Positions 1-7,360 of a stretch of 49,051 bases of DNA are shown here, in pieces (positions within the stretch are counted from its first letter, which is position 1; each line of letters begins with the position of its first letter). The stretch is from Streptacidiphilus neutrinimicus (GTDB lineage Bacteria; Actinomycetota; Actinomycetes; Streptomycetales; Streptomycetaceae): contig NZ_BBPO01000014.1 in assembly GCF_000787815.1 (NCBI RefSeq), positions 49,229 through 98,279 of the forward strand, given 5' to 3'. The position numbers and the translations under genes are program-made. The notes under the pieces were generated by a model. That model was not told the origin of the DNA. It worked only from the letters and a program-made list of their open reading frames with translations, and ran no database searches.

Positions 1-163
1 CCTCGGTGCGCTGCGCCGGGCCGATCCCGTAGCGGCGCTCCCACGAGCGCACCGTCACCGGCGACACCCCGAGCCGCCGCGCCACCTCGCCCGTCGGCAG
101 GCCGCTCTCCTCCACCGCATCCTCCACGGCCTCGTCCTCGGCGCCGGCGCCCCGGGGGCTCAC
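1..163 (-). CDS. MerR-family regulator, CarH/LitR-like, N-terminus only (cut by window edge)
   Basis: Only the first 54 codons are present; the gene runs off the left edge. After about 25 acidic residues there is a MerR winged-helix start, with GEVARRLGVSPVTVR followed by SWERRYG. The WERRYG motif is typical of the B12-binding light-sensing MerR branch (CarH, CarA, LitR), which represses carotenoid and photoprotection genes in the dark. That function is inferred; the cobalamin-binding C-terminus lies outside the window. The start is the GTG at 163-161, which overlaps the TGA of an 11-codon reading frame with a good ribosome site. It is divergent from the FAD oxidoreductase operon, as expected for a local regulator. 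Membership of the MerR family is secure, the light-sensing role only probable. Confidence 0.72.
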   Translation of the reverse strand, partial: MSPRGAGAEDEAVEDAVEESGLPTGEVARRLGVSPVTVRSWERRYGIGPAQRTE

Positions 164-195
164 GCGGCGACGGAGGGGAAGGCGTGACCGGGCAT
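160..195 (-). CDS. Possible 11-residue leader peptide coupled to the MerR gene
   Basis: ATG at 195-193 is preceded by a perfect AGGAGG at 206-201 with a 5-base spacer. It encodes MPGHAFPSVAA and ends in a TGA that overlaps the GTG of the MerR gene (GTGA). The MerR frame itself has no equally good ribosome site, so translation of the regulator may depend on reinitiation after this peptide. The alternative is that the peptide is not functional and the GTG is used directly. Confidence 0.4.
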   Translation of the reverse strand: MPGHAFPSVAA

Positions 196-259
196 GGCGT
201 CCTCCTGGTACTCGGTTCTCGCCACATCACCCTGGCCGTCGGCACGGACAGCAAGCTCC

Positions 260-278
260 ATGCATCGATGGTGCATCG
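260..278. promoter_or_regulatory. 11-bp-spaced direct repeat, candidate MerR/CarH-type operator
   Basis: On the minus strand CGATGCA occurs twice with exactly 11 bp between equivalent positions (CGATGCA-CCAT-CGATGCA). CarH-type regulators are known to bind direct repeats one helical turn apart. The repeat lies 65-115 bp upstream of the MerR start and about 320 bp before the divergent operon. Binding is inferred. Confidence 0.45.
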
Positions 279-477
279 CTTCACCCGCTCCCGCCACGCG
301 AGGCCCACGCTCCGCGCGGAGCCGAAGCGGTCGCGGGATCCCGGACGGCTGCGCCTGCGGCGACAGCCGTGGCGCGCGGCGGGCTGCCGCGCATGCGTGA
401 CTGGGTCGCGTCAGCGCGCGTGACGACGGGCGCGCCCCGCGCGCAGTGAGCGCACCCGGTTCTCGCCCGCCTGCCCC

Positions 478-521
478 ACCCGCGCGCGGGCGCTTCGGGC
501 CCGGCACGCCCGCGCGCGGGT
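478..521. repeat. Perfect 15-bp inverted repeat upstream of the FAD oxidoreductase
   Basis: Arms at 478-492 (ACCCGCGCGCGGGCG) and 507-521 are perfectly complementary around a 14-base loop. It sits about 75 bp before the start of the FAD oxidoreductase. It could be a transcription terminator or attenuator in the 5' leader, or a DNA site. No T-run follows, which is normal for high-GC actinomycetes. The rest of 207-594 shows no gene. Confidence 0.5.
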
Positions 522-594
522 CGATGCGGAATCGCTGCGCATCGACTCCGCTGGGGCGGGCGGCGACGGTGGGCGCGAGAGGGTGGTGGTGCAG

Positions 595-1899
595 ATGTCG
601 CGGACCGTGCGGGTGGACGCCGTCGTCGTGGGTGCGGGGATGGCCGGGCTGGCCTGCGCCGCGGACCTGTGCGCGGCGGGGCTGGAGGTCATGCTGCTGG
701 AGGCGTCCCGGCAGGTGGGCGGCCGGATGGCCTCCGACCGACGCGACGGGTACGTGCTCGACCACGGCTTCCAGGTCTTCAACACCGCGTACCCACAGGT
801 CCGGCGGCGTGTGGACCTGGCTGCGCTGCGGCTGCGCCCCTTCGACCCCGGATACGTGCTCGCAGACGGCGACCGGCGGCTGGCGCTGGCCGACCCGACC
901 CGTCGCCCGGGCGACCTCCTCGGCGCCGTCGCCGGGCTGCTGGGGGACGGACAGCGGCCGCGCGACCTGGCGGCCCTCGCCGCCCTGAGCGGGCGGGACA
1001 TGCTCGTGCCCGCCCGGTTGCTCAAGCGCGGGCCGGACATGACCACCCGTCAGGCCCTGCGGGGCGCCGGGCTCGACGACGACTTCGTCGACGCCGTCCT
1101 CGCGCCGTTCCTGCACGGCGTCTTCCTGGAACCGCGGCTCGACACCTCCGCCCGCTTCTTCCACCTGGTGTGGCGCAGCATGCTGCGCGGCTCGCTGTGC
1201 CTGCCCGAGCGCGGCATCGGCGCGGTGCCACGGCAGCTGGCCGACGGGCTGCCGCTCGGCACGCTGCGGCTCGGGGCGGGCGTCGAGCGGCTCACCGACG
1301 ACGGCGTGGCCCTGACGGGCGGCCTCGCCGTGCACGCCCGCGCGGTCGTCGTGGCAACCGGGCCGACGGCCGCGCGGGCACTGCTCCCGGCGTTGCCGCC
1401 GGTGCCGACGCACGCCGTCACCACCGTGCACCACGCGGCGCCCGAGGTTCCCTGGCCGCGCAAGGCCCTCCTGGTGGACGGGGACGGCCCGCTGCTGCAC
1501 ACCAGCGTCGTGAGCAACGTCCAGCCCGCGTACGCCCCGCGCGGCGTCGCCCTGGTCTCCACCTCGCTGCCCGGCGTCGCCGACGAGGAGCAGCTCACGG
1601 CCGCCGAGGCGCGCCTGGCCGACCTGTACCGGACCTCCACGCGCGCGTGGGAGCGGATCGCGGTGCACCGCGTCGCCGAGGCGCTGCCCGCCTCGCCCGC
1701 GCCGTGGCCGCTCAGCCGCGGCACCCGCCTCGCGCCGGGCCGCTATGTCTGCGGCGACCACCGCGCCACCGCCTCTGTGCAGGGCGCGCTCGCCTCGGGG
1801 GCCCGCGCCGCCCGCGAGGTGCTGCGCGACCTGTCGACGGCGCAGACCTCCCCCCGGAAGGCGCGGACCCCGGCCCCCGCCGACACGGCGGCCGGCTGA
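595..1899 (+). CDS. FAD-dependent oxidoreductase, phytoene-desaturase/amine-oxidase-like
   Basis: A 434-residue flavoprotein. The N-terminus has the Rossmann dinucleotide fold (G13-A-G15-M-A-G18 with E36 at the end of beta-2) followed by VGGRM, the GG motif of the amine-oxidase/phytoene-desaturase superfamily. A second FAD contact, ARAVVVATGP, is in the middle, and RYVCGDH near the C-terminus matches the usual terminal FAD-binding GD motif. It probably oxidises a lipophilic or isoprenoid substrate, but the substrate cannot be read from the sequence. I chose ATG 595; GTG 583 is in frame four codons upstream. It is the first gene of an operon with the next two and is divergent from the MerR gene. 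Confidence 0.8.
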   Translation: MSRTVRVDAVVVGAGMAGLACAADLCAAGLEVMLLEASRQVGGRMASDRRDGYVLDHGFQVFNTAYPQVRRRVDLAALRLRPFDPGYVLADGDRRLALADPTRRPGDLLGAVAGLLGDGQRPRDLAALAALSGRDMLVPARLLKRGPDMTTRQALRGAGLDDDFVDAVLAPFLHGVFLEPRLDTSARFFHLVWRSMLRGSLCLPERGIGAVPRQLADGLPLGTLRLGAGVERLTDDGVALTGGLAVHARAVVVATGPTAARALLPALPPVPTHAVTTVHHAAPEVPWPRKALLVDGDGPLLHTSVVSNVQPAYAPRGVALVSTSLPGVADEEQLTAAEARLADLYRTSTRAWERIAVHRVAEALPASPAPWPLSRGTRLAPGRYVCGDHRATASVQGALASGARAAREVLRDLSTAQTSPRKARTPAPADTAAG

Positions 1900-1941
1900 G
1901 GAGTCGTCCGCACGAACCGACCGACCCCGAAGGAGACCGCG

Positions 1942-2331
1942 ATGAGCGAGCACGACCTGCTGCTCGGCGACACCGTCGGCACGATCGTCGCCACCGGCGT
2001 CGACGCGCTGATCGAGCTCGTGGCCGACGGCGTCATGTGGCGGGGCACGCCGATGGCGGGCTCCACCTGGGCGGCGCGAAACCTGCCTCGTCCTCTCGAG
2101 GGCCGCGCGGACCTGCGGGACCGGCTGGCCGTGAGCGGGTTCCTGCATCTGGAGCGGGCGTCGTACCGGGTCGGCGAGCGGTGGGTGCCGGCCGGGGCCG
2201 TGCGGCTGCGGCTCGAGTCCGTCTCGGCCTGGTGGCTGCGCGGCGCCGCCGGCGTGCCCGAGGCCTCGTCGGCGACGACGGCCGACCGGAGCGGGACGCC
2301 GGAGCCGGCGGTCGCCGAGGTGGCGTCATGA
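1942..2331 (+). CDS. Small protein of unknown function in the FAD oxidoreductase operon
   Basis: A 129-residue soluble protein that I do not recognise. The ATG follows AAGGAGACCGCG, a good ribosome site. The N-terminus (LLLGDTVGTIVATG) suggests a small beta-rich fold, the middle has tryptophans and arginines, and the last 25 residues are Ala/Ser/Thr/Pro-rich and probably disordered. It starts 42 bases after the oxidoreductase and its stop overlaps the next start (ATGA), so the three genes are translationally linked. Its job is probably tied to the flanking redox enzymes. Confidence 0.7.
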   Translation: MSEHDLLLGDTVGTIVATGVDALIELVADGVMWRGTPMAGSTWAARNLPRPLEGRADLRDRLAVSGFLHLERASYRVGERWVPAGAVRLRLESVSAWWLRGAAGVPEASSATTADRSGTPEPAVAEVAS

Positions 2332-3887
2332 CGGCGCGCGGGGCGAGCGGCGCCGCGACTGGTCCCGGCGCGCTGTGCCTGGTCACCGGCGCGACCGGTT
2401 ACATCGGCGGGCGACTGGTAAGGGAACTGCTCGACGCCGGATACCGGGTGCGCTGTCTCAGCCGGAACCCGGACCGGCTGCGCGACCAGCCGTGGGCGGG
2501 CCACGTCGAGACGGTCCGCGCCGACCTGGGCGACCCGGCCTCGCTGACTGCGGCTCTGGACGGCGTCGACGTGGTGCACTACCTGGTCCACTCCCTGGGC
2601 ACCGGGCCCGACTTCGAACAGGCGGAGGCCGCCGCCGCGCGCAACCTCGCCGACGCGGCGGCCCGCGCGGGCACGCGCCGGATCGTGTACCTCGGCGGGC
2701 TGCTGCCGCGCGGCGTCGAACCGGCCGCGCTCTCCCCGCACCTGCGCTCGCGGGCGGCGGTCGGGGAGATCCTGCGGTCCGGCGCGGTGCCGACGGCGGA
2801 GCTGCGCGCCGCGGTGGTGCTGGGCTCGGGCTCGGCCTCGTTCGAGATGCTGCGCCACCTGACCGAGCGGCTGCCGGTGATGGTGACCCCGCGCTGGGTG
2901 CGCACGCTGATCCAGCCAATCGCCGTGCGCGACGTGCTGCGCTACCTGGTCGCCGCGGCCGCGCTGCCGCCGGAGGTGAACCGCAGCTTCGACATCGGCG
3001 GCCCCGAGGTGCTCAGCTACCGCGAGATGATGCTGCGATACGCCCGTGTCGCCGGGCTGCCGCGCCGTGTGATCGTCCCTGTGCCGGTGCTGTCGCCCGC
3101 CCTGTCCAGCCACTGGGTGGGTCTGGTCACTCCCGTGCCCAGGGGGCTGGCGCGGCCGCTCGTCGAATCGCTGCGGCACGAGGTGGTCTGCCGGGAGCAC
3201 GACATCGCGCGGTTCGTCCCCGACCCGCCGCAGGGCCTGGTGGGCTTCGACGAGGCCGTCGCGCTCGCGCTGACCCGGATCAAGGACGCCGAGGTGTCGA
3301 CCCGCTGGTCCTCGGCGGCGCTGCCCGGCGCGCCGAGCGACCCGCTGCCCACCGACCCGGGCTGGGCGGGCGGTTCGCTCTACGAGGACGTGCGCCAGGC
3401 AGCGGTGGCGGCGAGCGCCCGCGACCTGTGGCAGGTGGTCGAGGGCATCGGCGGCGAGAACGGCTGGTACTCCTTCCCGCTCGCCTGGGCGCTGCGCGGC
3501 TGGCTGGACCGGATCGCCGGCGGGGTGGGCCTGCGGCGCGGACGCCGTGATCCGCACCGGCTCCGCGTCGGGGACTCGCTGGACTTCTGGCGGGTGGAGG
3601 AGATCGAGCCGGGCCGGCTGCTGCGGCTGCGCGCGGAGATGCGGCTGCCCGGGCTGGCCTGGCTGGAACTGCGGGTCCAGCCGGACGGGCCGCGGCGCTC
3701 GCGCTACGTGCAGCGCGCCGTCTTCCACCCCCGCGGCCTGGCGGGCCACCTGTACTGGTGGAGCGTGGCGCCCTTCCACTCGGTCGTCTTCGGCGGCATG
3801 ACCCGCAACATCGCCCACGAGGCCGCCCGGCACGACCACGCGCCCGCCAGCCGCGGGCACGCGGGCCTCGCCGGCGGCCTGTCCTGA
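2328..3887 (+). CDS. SDR-family NAD(P)-binding protein with C-terminal DUF2867-type domain
   Basis: A 519-residue protein. Residues 15-300 are an atypical SDR/NmrA-like fold with the dinucleotide motif TGATGYIG (G21, G24, G27). The C-terminal 180 residues (LWQVVEGIGGENGWYSFP, FWRVEEIEPGRLLRLRAEM, and aromatic strands) match the DUF2867/SRPBCC-like domain found fused to such SDRs. Its start overlaps the previous stop by ATGA. The enzyme probably binds NAD(P)H and a hydrophobic ligand; the reaction is unknown. Linkage to a CarH-like regulator and a desaturase-like flavoprotein suggests a light- or stress-induced lipid or isoprenoid modification. Confidence 0.82.
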   Translation: MTARGASGAATGPGALCLVTGATGYIGGRLVRELLDAGYRVRCLSRNPDRLRDQPWAGHVETVRADLGDPASLTAALDGVDVVHYLVHSLGTGPDFEQAEAAAARNLADAAARAGTRRIVYLGGLLPRGVEPAALSPHLRSRAAVGEILRSGAVPTAELRAAVVLGSGSASFEMLRHLTERLPVMVTPRWVRTLIQPIAVRDVLRYLVAAAALPPEVNRSFDIGGPEVLSYREMMLRYARVAGLPRRVIVPVPVLSPALSSHWVGLVTPVPRGLARPLVESLRHEVVCREHDIARFVPDPPQGLVGFDEAVALALTRIKDAEVSTRWSSAALPGAPSDPLPTDPGWAGGSLYEDVRQAAVAASARDLWQVVEGIGGENGWYSFPLAWALRGWLDRIAGGVGLRRGRRDPHRLRVGDSLDFWRVEEIEPGRLLRLRAEMRLPGLAWLELRVQPDGPRRSRYVQRAVFHPRGLAGHLYWWSVAPFHSVVFGGMTRNIAHEAARHDHAPASRGHAGLAGGLS

Positions 3888-4162
3888 CGCCCGCTCCCAC
3901 CCCATGGTCTGCTGCACGAACGATGCACCCTGCGCCCCGCCGCCCGCATCCGCTTTCCTGACCCCGCGGGGCCTCCTCCGGCGGCATTCCAAGGCCCCGC
4001 ACCGAGGCGGCCGAGGACGCCCGACCCCCGTCCCCGGCCGCCCGCCCGCGTGCGGCGGCATCGGGAGCTTCTCGGCCGCAGCCCGCGCAGGGCCGTACAC
4101 CGGCCGGTAGCACCTTCCCTGGCCGCCCTCGCTCCTGGACGGCCACGGAGGACCGGCACGAC

Positions 4163-4190
4163 GACCCGCCCGGCTGCAACCGGCCGGGTC
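4163..4190. terminator. Hairpin terminator for the anti-sigma kinase operon
   Basis: GACCCG-C-CCGG / CCGG-C-CGGGTC forms a 10-bp stem with a single C-C mismatch and a CTGCAA loop. It ends on the stop codon of the minus-strand kinase gene. The rest of 3888-4162 between the convergent transcripts holds no gene I can support. Confidence 0.5.
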
Positions 4191-4638
4191 AGCGGGCGAA
4201 GCGGGCCCAGACGGTCTTGCCGGAGGACTGGGGCGTGCTGCCCCAGGTGGTGCTGAGGCGGTGGACGACCTGGAGGCCGTGGCCGCCCGGCTGGGACGGG
4301 TCGCCCGGTTTCTGGAGCTCGGGGGGACGGGACTCGCCGTCCGTCGCGCCGACGACGAGCGTGTCGCCGTCGAGGGTGACCACGAGTTCCCGGACGCCGC
4401 CGCCGTGCGTCATCGCGTTGGCGACGAGTTCCGAGACGACGAGCAGGACGTCCTCCGCGCGCTCGCGCTCCTCCGGGTCGGCGGCCTCGGGATCCGCCCA
4501 GCCCCACTCCGCCAGCGCGCTGGCGGTGAAGGCGCGGGCCCGACGGACCGGGCCGCTGACGTCGCGCAGCCCAAGTCGGCGCACCTGCGGGCCGGGCGTA
4601 GAGCGCTGCAGGCCGGACTCGGCGCGCGGCGCGTTCAT
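4189..4638 (-). CDS. RsbW/SpoIIAB-like anti-sigma factor serine kinase (HATPase_c)
   Basis: A 149-residue GHKL ATPase. It has the N-box LVVSELVANAMTHGGG, a short G1-like segment (LVVGATDGESRPP) and the GGHGLQVVHRLSTTWG G2 box, the standard order in the many small ATP-binding proteins of Streptomyces. These bind a sigma factor or phosphorylate a STAS antagonist. The N-terminal 50 residues (RRLGLRDVSGPVRRARAFTASAL) are the usual preceding helices. The start overlaps the STAS gene stop (ATGA), forming an antagonist-kinase pair. The partner sigma factor may be the SigF-like protein 1.3 kb away, but this is inferred. Confidence 0.85.
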   Translation of the reverse strand: MNAPRAESGLQRSTPGPQVRRLGLRDVSGPVRRARAFTASALAEWGWADPEAADPEERERAEDVLLVVSELVANAMTHGGGVRELVVTLDGDTLVVGATDGESRPPELQKPGDPSQPGGHGLQVVHRLSTTWGSTPQSSGKTVWARFAR

Positions 4639-5015
4639 GCGTCCGCCAGCGCGGTCGCGAGGTCGCTGTGCGTCTCGAAGACGCCGTCCGCGCCCGTGAG
4701 TTCCAGCAGCCGGCGCAGCTGCGGGCCGGGACCGGCGAGCAGGAACCGGCCGCCGTCCTCGGTGGTGGCGAGCCGCGCCTTCAGCAGCACGTTCAGTCCG
4801 GTCGAGTCGCAGAAGCCCAGCTGTGAGCAGTCGACGACGACGCAGGTGACGCCGGCGTCCGCGAGCGAGCCGATGGCGCGCGCCAGCGCCGGCGCGGTGT
4901 CGTGGTCGAGCTCGCCCACGACCTCGACTACTCCGGCCCCGCCCTGTCTGCGGACCGAGACGGTCAACTGCTCCTGGTCGGGGTCCTCGTGGGGAGTCTC
5001 GGGCCGTTCGGACAT
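4635..5015 (-). CDS. STAS-domain anti-sigma factor antagonist (RsbV-like)
   Basis: A 126-residue single STAS domain. Beta-strand VVEVVGELDHDTAPAL is followed by CVVVDCSQLGFCDSTGLNVLL, where the DSTG serine is the conserved phosphorylation site of RsbV/SpoIIAA/BldG proteins. When unphosphorylated it should sequester an anti-sigma kinase and release the sigma factor. ATG 5015 has GGAG 11 bases upstream; an in-frame TTG at 5030 is less likely. It is translationally coupled to the kinase downstream. Confidence 0.86.
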   Translation of the reverse strand: MSERPETPHEDPDQEQLTVSVRRQGGAGVVEVVGELDHDTAPALARAIGSLADAGVTCVVVDCSQLGFCDSTGLNVLLKARLATTEDGGRFLLAGPGPQLRRLLELTGADGVFETHSDLATALADA

Positions 5016-5175
5016 GCGGGCGGTCTCCAAGGGTCGGTGGTCGTCTCAGCGCAGAGGCTACCGCGCACGTTCCCCGGCCGGGACGGCGCCATGCACGGAC
5101 CGGGTGCACGTTTGCGGCCGCCGAACGCGGTCAGACGCCTGGCGTCCGGGGTGGACGCGGGGCCCGGACCGTTGT

Positions 5176-5213
5176 GGAGCCCCCGGCACCCTCACCCGGG
5201 TGCCGGGGGCTCC
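5176..5213. terminator. 16-bp perfect hairpin in a divergent intergenic region
   Basis: Arms 5176-5191 and 5198-5213 (GGAGCCCCCGGCACCC and its complement) are perfect over 16 bp with a 6-base loop. It looks like a strong terminator but lies between two divergent starts (STAS at 5015, second kinase at 5278), where no gene ends. It may be an attenuator in the leader of the kinase-sigma operon or an insulator. Confidence 0.6.
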
Positions 5214-5277
5214 GGCGTGTGCAGGCCGCGTGCGGGGCCGCGGACAGGCCGGGGCGAGACGGAGACGGGGTGGCGAG

Positions 5278-5868
5278 GTGGACTGCGGCCAGACGGACAG
5301 GACTTGGCACAGGACGTGGCCCGCAGAAGGGCGGGACGCCCGAAGGTGCGCCCGGCTGACGCTGCGGGACAGCGCGGCGCCCGCCTCAGCGGCGCGGCGA
5401 TTCTCCCGGCTCACGCTCGACACCTGGGGGTTGTGGAACGGCGCGGAGGAGCCGGCGGGCGTGAGCGACATCGTGCTGGTGGTCTCCGAGCTGGTGACCA
5501 ACGCCGCCCGGCACGGCGGCGGCGCACAGTGGATCATCCTGTCCGCGCCGGGCGAGGACACGATCCGGGTCGAGGTGGCTGACGTGAACCGGCGGCTGCC
5601 GGTGGTGCGCCGGTCCCCCGTCCCCGCTCGCCCGGGAGGCCACGGACTGCGGCTGGTCCAGCACGCGGCCGACCGCGTCGGCGTCAGGCTCTGGGAGCAC
5701 CGGCCGGGCAAGTCCGTCTGGGCCGAGTTCCACCGGATCCTCCCCCACGCCCTCACTGCGGTCCTCCCGCCTGACGAGGCGACAGCAGGCAGCGCGGAAG
5801 AGCCACTCGCCCCGGATCATCACAGAACGGTCACGGCCGTCCTGCATCATCCGGGGGAACGGGGGTAG
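5278..5868 (+). CDS. Anti-sigma factor kinase (RsbW/RsbA-like), upstream of the sigma factor
   Basis: A 196-residue protein with an HATPase_c core: LVVSELVTNAARHGGG (N-box), VEVADVNRRLPVV (G1-like) and GGHGLRLVQHAADRVG (G2). Its position 71 bases before a SigB/SigF-family sigma gene resembles rsbA-sigB of S. coelicolor, so it is the best candidate for the cognate anti-sigma factor. The start is uncertain: GTG 5278 was chosen, GTG 5230 is also in frame, and the core fold begins near residue 22. The C-terminal 40 residues are a non-conserved tail. Confidence 0.78.
   Translation: MDCGQTDRTWHRTWPAEGRDARRCARLTLRDSAAPASAARRFSRLTLDTWGLWNGAEEPAGVSDIVLVVSELVTNAARHGGGAQWIILSAPGEDTIRVEVADVNRRLPVVRRSPVPARPGGHGLRLVQHAADRVGVRLWEHRPGKSVWAEFHRILPHALTAVLPPDEATAGSAEEPLAPDHHRTVTAVLHHPGERG
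5844..5868 (+). promoter_or_regulatory. SigB-type promoter candidate before the sigma gene
   Basis: GCAT (5844-5847), a 15-base spacer and GGGTAG (5863-5868) resemble the published S. coelicolor SigB consensus GNNT-N14-16-GGGTAY except for the last base. It overlaps the end of the kinase gene, about 72 bases before the sigma start, and would give autoregulation as reported for sigB. Confidence 0.35.
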
Positions 5869-5939
5869 GCGGCGGGAGAAGCCCGAAGAAACCGAGCCCT
5901 GCCGCAGCGGCGGCGGGGCCACGTCGACGGAGGAGCCTC

Positions 5940-6839
5940 ATGCCCCGCACTGTCACCGCACCCGCTGCCGGCGGCCGCGCACCGGAGGCCCGTGACACCG
6001 GCAACAGTGCCGTCACCCCGGTGGACGCCGCTCTGCCCGAGATGCCCGCCGACCCCTCCGCTGTGGACACGGCCACGGCGAAGGAGCTGTCCCGGGTCCT
6101 CTTCGTGCGGCTGCGCGCCCTGGAGGAGGGGACGGCCGAGTACTCGTACGTCCGCAACTCGCTGGTCGAGCTCAACCTCAGCCTGGTGCGGTACGCGGCG
6201 TCGCAGTTCGCGCACCGCAGCGAGCCGATGGAGGACATCGTCCAGGTCGGCACGGTCGGACTGATCAAGGCGATCAACCGCTTCGACCCGGACCGCGACG
6301 TCGAGTTCCTCACCTACGCGCTGCCGACCATCGCCGGCGAGATCAAGCGGTACTTCCGGGACTCGAGTTGGGCCGTGCACGTGCCGCGCCGCCTGCAGGA
6401 GCTGCGCCTGCGCCTCGCCAAGGCCAACGACGCGCTCGAGCAGGAGCTGAACCGGGAGCCCACGACCAGGGAGCTGGCGGAGCACCTCGGCCTGCCGGAG
6501 CAGGAGGTGGTCGACGGTCGGCTCGCCGCGAACGGCTACACCGCGGGCACGTTGGAGGCCCCCGGGACGGCGGACGCGGACCAGGACAACCCGCTGGAGC
6601 AGCGTATCGGCATCGTCGACGACGGCTTCGACCAGGTCGAGGCGGTCACCTCGCTCAAGCCGCTGATCGCGCGGCTGCCGGAGCGGGACCGGCTGATCCT
6701 CGGGCTGCGCTTCGTCGACGAGTTGACCCAGTCGGAGATCGGCAAGCGGATCGGTGTCTCCCAGATGCAGGTCTCCCGGCTGCTCGCGAACACCCTGGCG
6801 AACCTGCGTGCGGGGCTGGACGCCGACGAGACCGGCTGA
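5940..6839 (+). CDS. SigB/SigF/SigG-family RNA polymerase sigma factor
   Basis: A 299-residue group 3 sigma factor. After a 45-residue variable N-terminus come region 2 (LNLSLVRYAASQF; DIVQVGTVGLIKAINRFDPDRDVEFLTYALPTIAGEIKR in two blocks, covering 2.1-2.4), region 3 (VHVPRRLQELRLRLAKA ... PTTRELAEHLGL) and region 4 (LIARLPERDRLILGLRF, then SEIGKRIGVSQMQVSRLL as the -35 helix-turn-helix). The start has a strong GGAGGAGCCTC site. Family members control general stress response or sporulation and are held by RsbW-like kinases, two of which lie immediately upstream. The exact paralogue (SigB, F, G, H and others) cannot be assigned. Confidence 0.93.
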   Translation: MPRTVTAPAAGGRAPEARDTGNSAVTPVDAALPEMPADPSAVDTATAKELSRVLFVRLRALEEGTAEYSYVRNSLVELNLSLVRYAASQFAHRSEPMEDIVQVGTVGLIKAINRFDPDRDVEFLTYALPTIAGEIKRYFRDSSWAVHVPRRLQELRLRLAKANDALEQELNREPTTRELAEHLGLPEQEVVDGRLAANGYTAGTLEAPGTADADQDNPLEQRIGIVDDGFDQVEAVTSLKPLIARLPERDRLILGLRFVDELTQSEIGKRIGVSQMQVSRLLANTLANLRAGLDADETG

Positions 6840-6862
6840 CCCGCTTCCCCCGCACGGCACTT

Positions 6863-6896
6863 GGGCCCGCCCGCGCGACACCGCGCGGGCGGGCCC
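6863..6896. terminator. Terminator of the sigma factor gene
   Basis: A 15-bp perfect GC stem (6863-6877 with 6882-6896) and an ACAC tetraloop, 24 bases after the stop codon. It is the clearest terminator in this part of the window. Confidence 0.85.
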
Positions 6897-7003
6897 TCGT
6901 CATGCCCGCCCCACCTTCCCGGCACCGTTCCCGGCACCCGTCTCCCGCACCGTTTCCCGCACCGTTTCCGCCGACGGTTCCGGGGCAGGCGCGAACTGAC
7001 GAA

Positions 7004-7019
7004 CTGTCGGTCCCGACAG
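7004..7019. promoter_or_regulatory. Palindrome upstream of the DUF6458-like gene
   Basis: CTGTCGG-TC-CCGACAG is a perfect 7-bp-arm palindrome, 45 bases before the next start. It is preceded at 6940-6985 by imperfect 12-base repeats of the type CCCGCACCGTTT. It may be an operator or part of the 5' UTR; the regulator is unknown. Confidence 0.4.
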
Positions 7020-7064
7020 CGGGGCCGCGCACCACCGAACTACCGGAAAGGGAAGGGTGAGCTC

Positions 7065-7295
7065 ATGGGCATCGGAGGCTGCATCCTCGTCTTCGCCGCC
7101 GGGGCGGTCCTCGCCTTCGGCGTCGACTGGCACGTCAAGGGAATCGACATACCCGTGGTCGGCGTGATCCTGATGATCGCCGGGCTGCTCGGACTTCTGA
7201 CCTACAGCGCGGTCCTGCGGCGCCGCCGCCTTCTCGTCGACCGTGCGCCGGACGCCGAGATCGTGGAAGAGCGCCACTACCGCCAGGACTACTGA
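7065..7295 (+). CDS. Small two-helix membrane protein, DUF6458-like
   Basis: A 76-residue protein with two hydrophobic helices (residues 3-19 CILVFAAGAVLAFGVDW, and 29-48 IPVVGVILMIAGLLGLLTY), separated by a short charged loop, and a charged tail (RRRRLLVD...VVEERHYRQDY type). This topology and the tail are typical of the actinobacterial DUF6458 family, of unknown function. GGGAAGGGTGAGCTC precedes the ATG. It sits between a stress sigma factor and an SsgA-like gene and may belong to the same envelope-stress response. Confidence 0.75.
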   Translation: MGIGGCILVFAAGAVLAFGVDWHVKGIDIPVVGVILMIAGLLGLLTYSAVLRRRRLLVDRAPDAEIVEERHYRQDY

Positions 7296-7360
7296 CCGCT
7301 GCTCCGCCCGCAGCACCCGCCGTCCCCTCCTTCCGCCCCGCCCCGCCCCGAGGAGCCGCG

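Noticed and set aside
669-2327. Upstream extension of the SDR gene
   Set aside because: The frame is open from 669 but overlaps the flavoprotein and the small protein. The TGATGYIG fold begins only after ATG 2328, which has an ATGA overlap.
5278-5460. Frameshifted N-terminus in the second anti-sigma kinase
   Set aside because: Two GTG starts are in frame and the core is intact; a variable N-terminus is normal for the family.
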